Position numbers and translations under genes: made by a program. Below, one piece after another: positions 15,416 to 15,760 of a DNA stretch of 15,760 nt (position 1 is the stretch's first letter; every line of letters starts with the position of its first letter). The notes under the pieces are model-generated. The model was not told the origin of the DNA. It searched no databases and worked only from the letters and a program-made list of their open reading frames with translations. Origin of the DNA: Thiotrichaceae bacterium (GTDB lineage: Bacteria > Pseudomonadota > Gammaproteobacteria > Thiotrichales > Thiotrichaceae); contig JALVDQ010000051.1 of the NCBI GenBank assembly GCA_027008885.1, forward strand, positions 1 to 15,760. The letters run 5' to 3'.

Positions 15416-15575
15416 GAAGCTGTCTGGGAATAGTGAGCCTACTGCGGAAAAGCTGAATTTGGCTGAATTTTTCCTCAATTTTCGTTAAATAGAACAACTA
15501 TTCGCCTCAAATTGATAAAAAATCCAGCTCAAATCAGCTTTCCCTCGCTACGACTCATATTTCCAGACAGCTTCT
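15415..15575. mobile_element. MITE-like inverted-repeat element (161 bp)
   Basis: AGAAGCTGTCTGG (15415-15427) and CCAGACAGCTTCT (15563-15575) are perfect 13-bp terminal inverted repeats. The inside continues as an imperfect palindrome: AAAGCTGAATTTGGCTG on the left mirrors CAGCTCAAATCAGCTTT on the right, around a small AATAG/CTATT centre. TAA lies directly outside both GAAGC...GCTTC ends, a possible 3-bp target duplication. There is no ORF, so any movement would need a transposase elsewhere. It begins on the last base of the AOS stop codon, and its folded RNA may also terminate the PKS-AOS transcript. An internally shortened relative lies at 5115-5194. Confidence 0.7.
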
Positions 15576-15582
15576 AAGTAGC

Positions 15583-15645
15583 AAAATATAGTAAAAACAG
15601 GGGGGATGGGTGATCAGAGGACAGAAGACAGAAAACAGAAGACAG
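15583..15645 (+). repeat. A/G-tract repeat copy 4 plus purine minisatellite
   Basis: Positions 15583-15611 carry the 19-mer AAAAACAGGGGGGATGGGT with an AT-rich lead. Positions 15615-15645 are a purine-rich tandem with a period near 7 (CAGAGGACAG, AAGACAG, AAAACAG, AAGACAG). The same two-part structure is at 3354-3407. Confidence 0.8.
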
Positions 15646-15655
15646 GCTTACAATC

Positions 15656-15685
15656 AAAAATATGTAAAAAACAGGGGGGATGGGT
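15656..15685 (+). repeat. A/G-tract repeat copy 5
   Basis: This 30-bp copy ends in the invariant AAAAACAGGGGGGATGGGT. It differs at one base from copy 2 (3507-3536) and at three from the copy inside the PKS (7441-7470), and shares the following AGT with the latter. Confidence 0.85.
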
Positions 15686-15760
15686 AGTAGTTATACGCTA
15701 TACGAGGCCTCCTTGCACAATAATTGCGCCGTCCCTAAAGAGACTGTTCCTGCATAAACT

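Larger units (their letters stand above)
15576..15760. other. Gene-free right end with dispersed repeats
   Basis: After the MITE-like element come A/G-tract repeat copy 4, a purine minisatellite and copy 5. From 15690 to the edge I see only unassigned sequence, with an 8-bp GAGGCCTC palindrome near 15705. No ORF of useful length begins here. Confidence 0.65.

Noticed and set aside
15583..15685. CRISPR-like direct repeats
   Set aside because: There are only two units, with a low-complexity purine spacer, no regular spacing and no cas genes; copies occur elsewhere in isolation.

Overview
The window looks like a chromosomal piece of a moderately AT-rich Gram-negative bacterium, most likely a gammaproteobacterium. 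This rests on the RluA-type pseudouridine synthase, the Sec-secreted glycosidase-like protein, and small dispersed palindromes of a kind common in gamma- and betaproteobacteria. It is inferred from protein style, not from any rRNA or marker gene, and the genus cannot be named.

Layout. Positions 1-1993 (minus) hold a secreted glycoside-hydrolase-like protein whose C-terminus runs off the left edge. Positions 2323-3291 (minus) encode an RluA-family pseudouridine synthase. Positions 3292-3647 hold no gene: they carry two copies of an A-tract/G-tract repeat, a purine-rich minisatellite, a REP-like palindrome and a terminator hairpin. Positions 3648-5027 (minus) encode a cytochrome P450. Positions 5028-5383 are a divergent control region carrying a small MITE-like element. 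Positions 5384-5905 (plus) encode a small LuxR-type regulator with a cysteine cluster. Positions 6076-14055 (plus) encode one 2659-residue reducing polyketide synthase, KS-AT-DH-(degenerate MT)-(structural KR)-ER-KR-ACP. It overlaps by 14 bp an alpha-oxoamine synthase (14042-15415). The right end (15416-15760) has no gene and carries a 161-bp MITE-like inverted-repeat element followed by two more copies of the A/G-tract repeat.

How the genes fit together. The PKS has every reductive domain and ends in an ACP without a thioesterase. The next, translationally linked gene is a PLP enzyme of the family that condenses an acyl thioester with an amino acid, with loss of CO2. The simplest reading is that the PKS iteratively builds a reduced acyl chain on its ACP. 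The oxoamine synthase then releases it as an alpha-aminoketone, a sphingoid-base-like product. This is the logic of the fungal fumonisin pathway (FUM1 plus FUM8). The divergent P450 could oxidise the chain, and the LuxR-type protein is the obvious local regulator. Product, amino-acid substrate and chain length cannot be read from the sequence.

The most unusual DNA feature is a dispersed 30-bp repeat found in four intergenic copies and one copy inside the PKS gene, in the KS-AT linker. The other copies would put a TAA stop in that reading frame or differ there; the PKS copy has CAA. It also carries an A7G7 run containing a dnaX-type A AAA AAG heptamer in frame, followed by a perfect small hairpin. 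Slippage by one G either way, or a -1 frameshift, would end the protein just after the ketosynthase.
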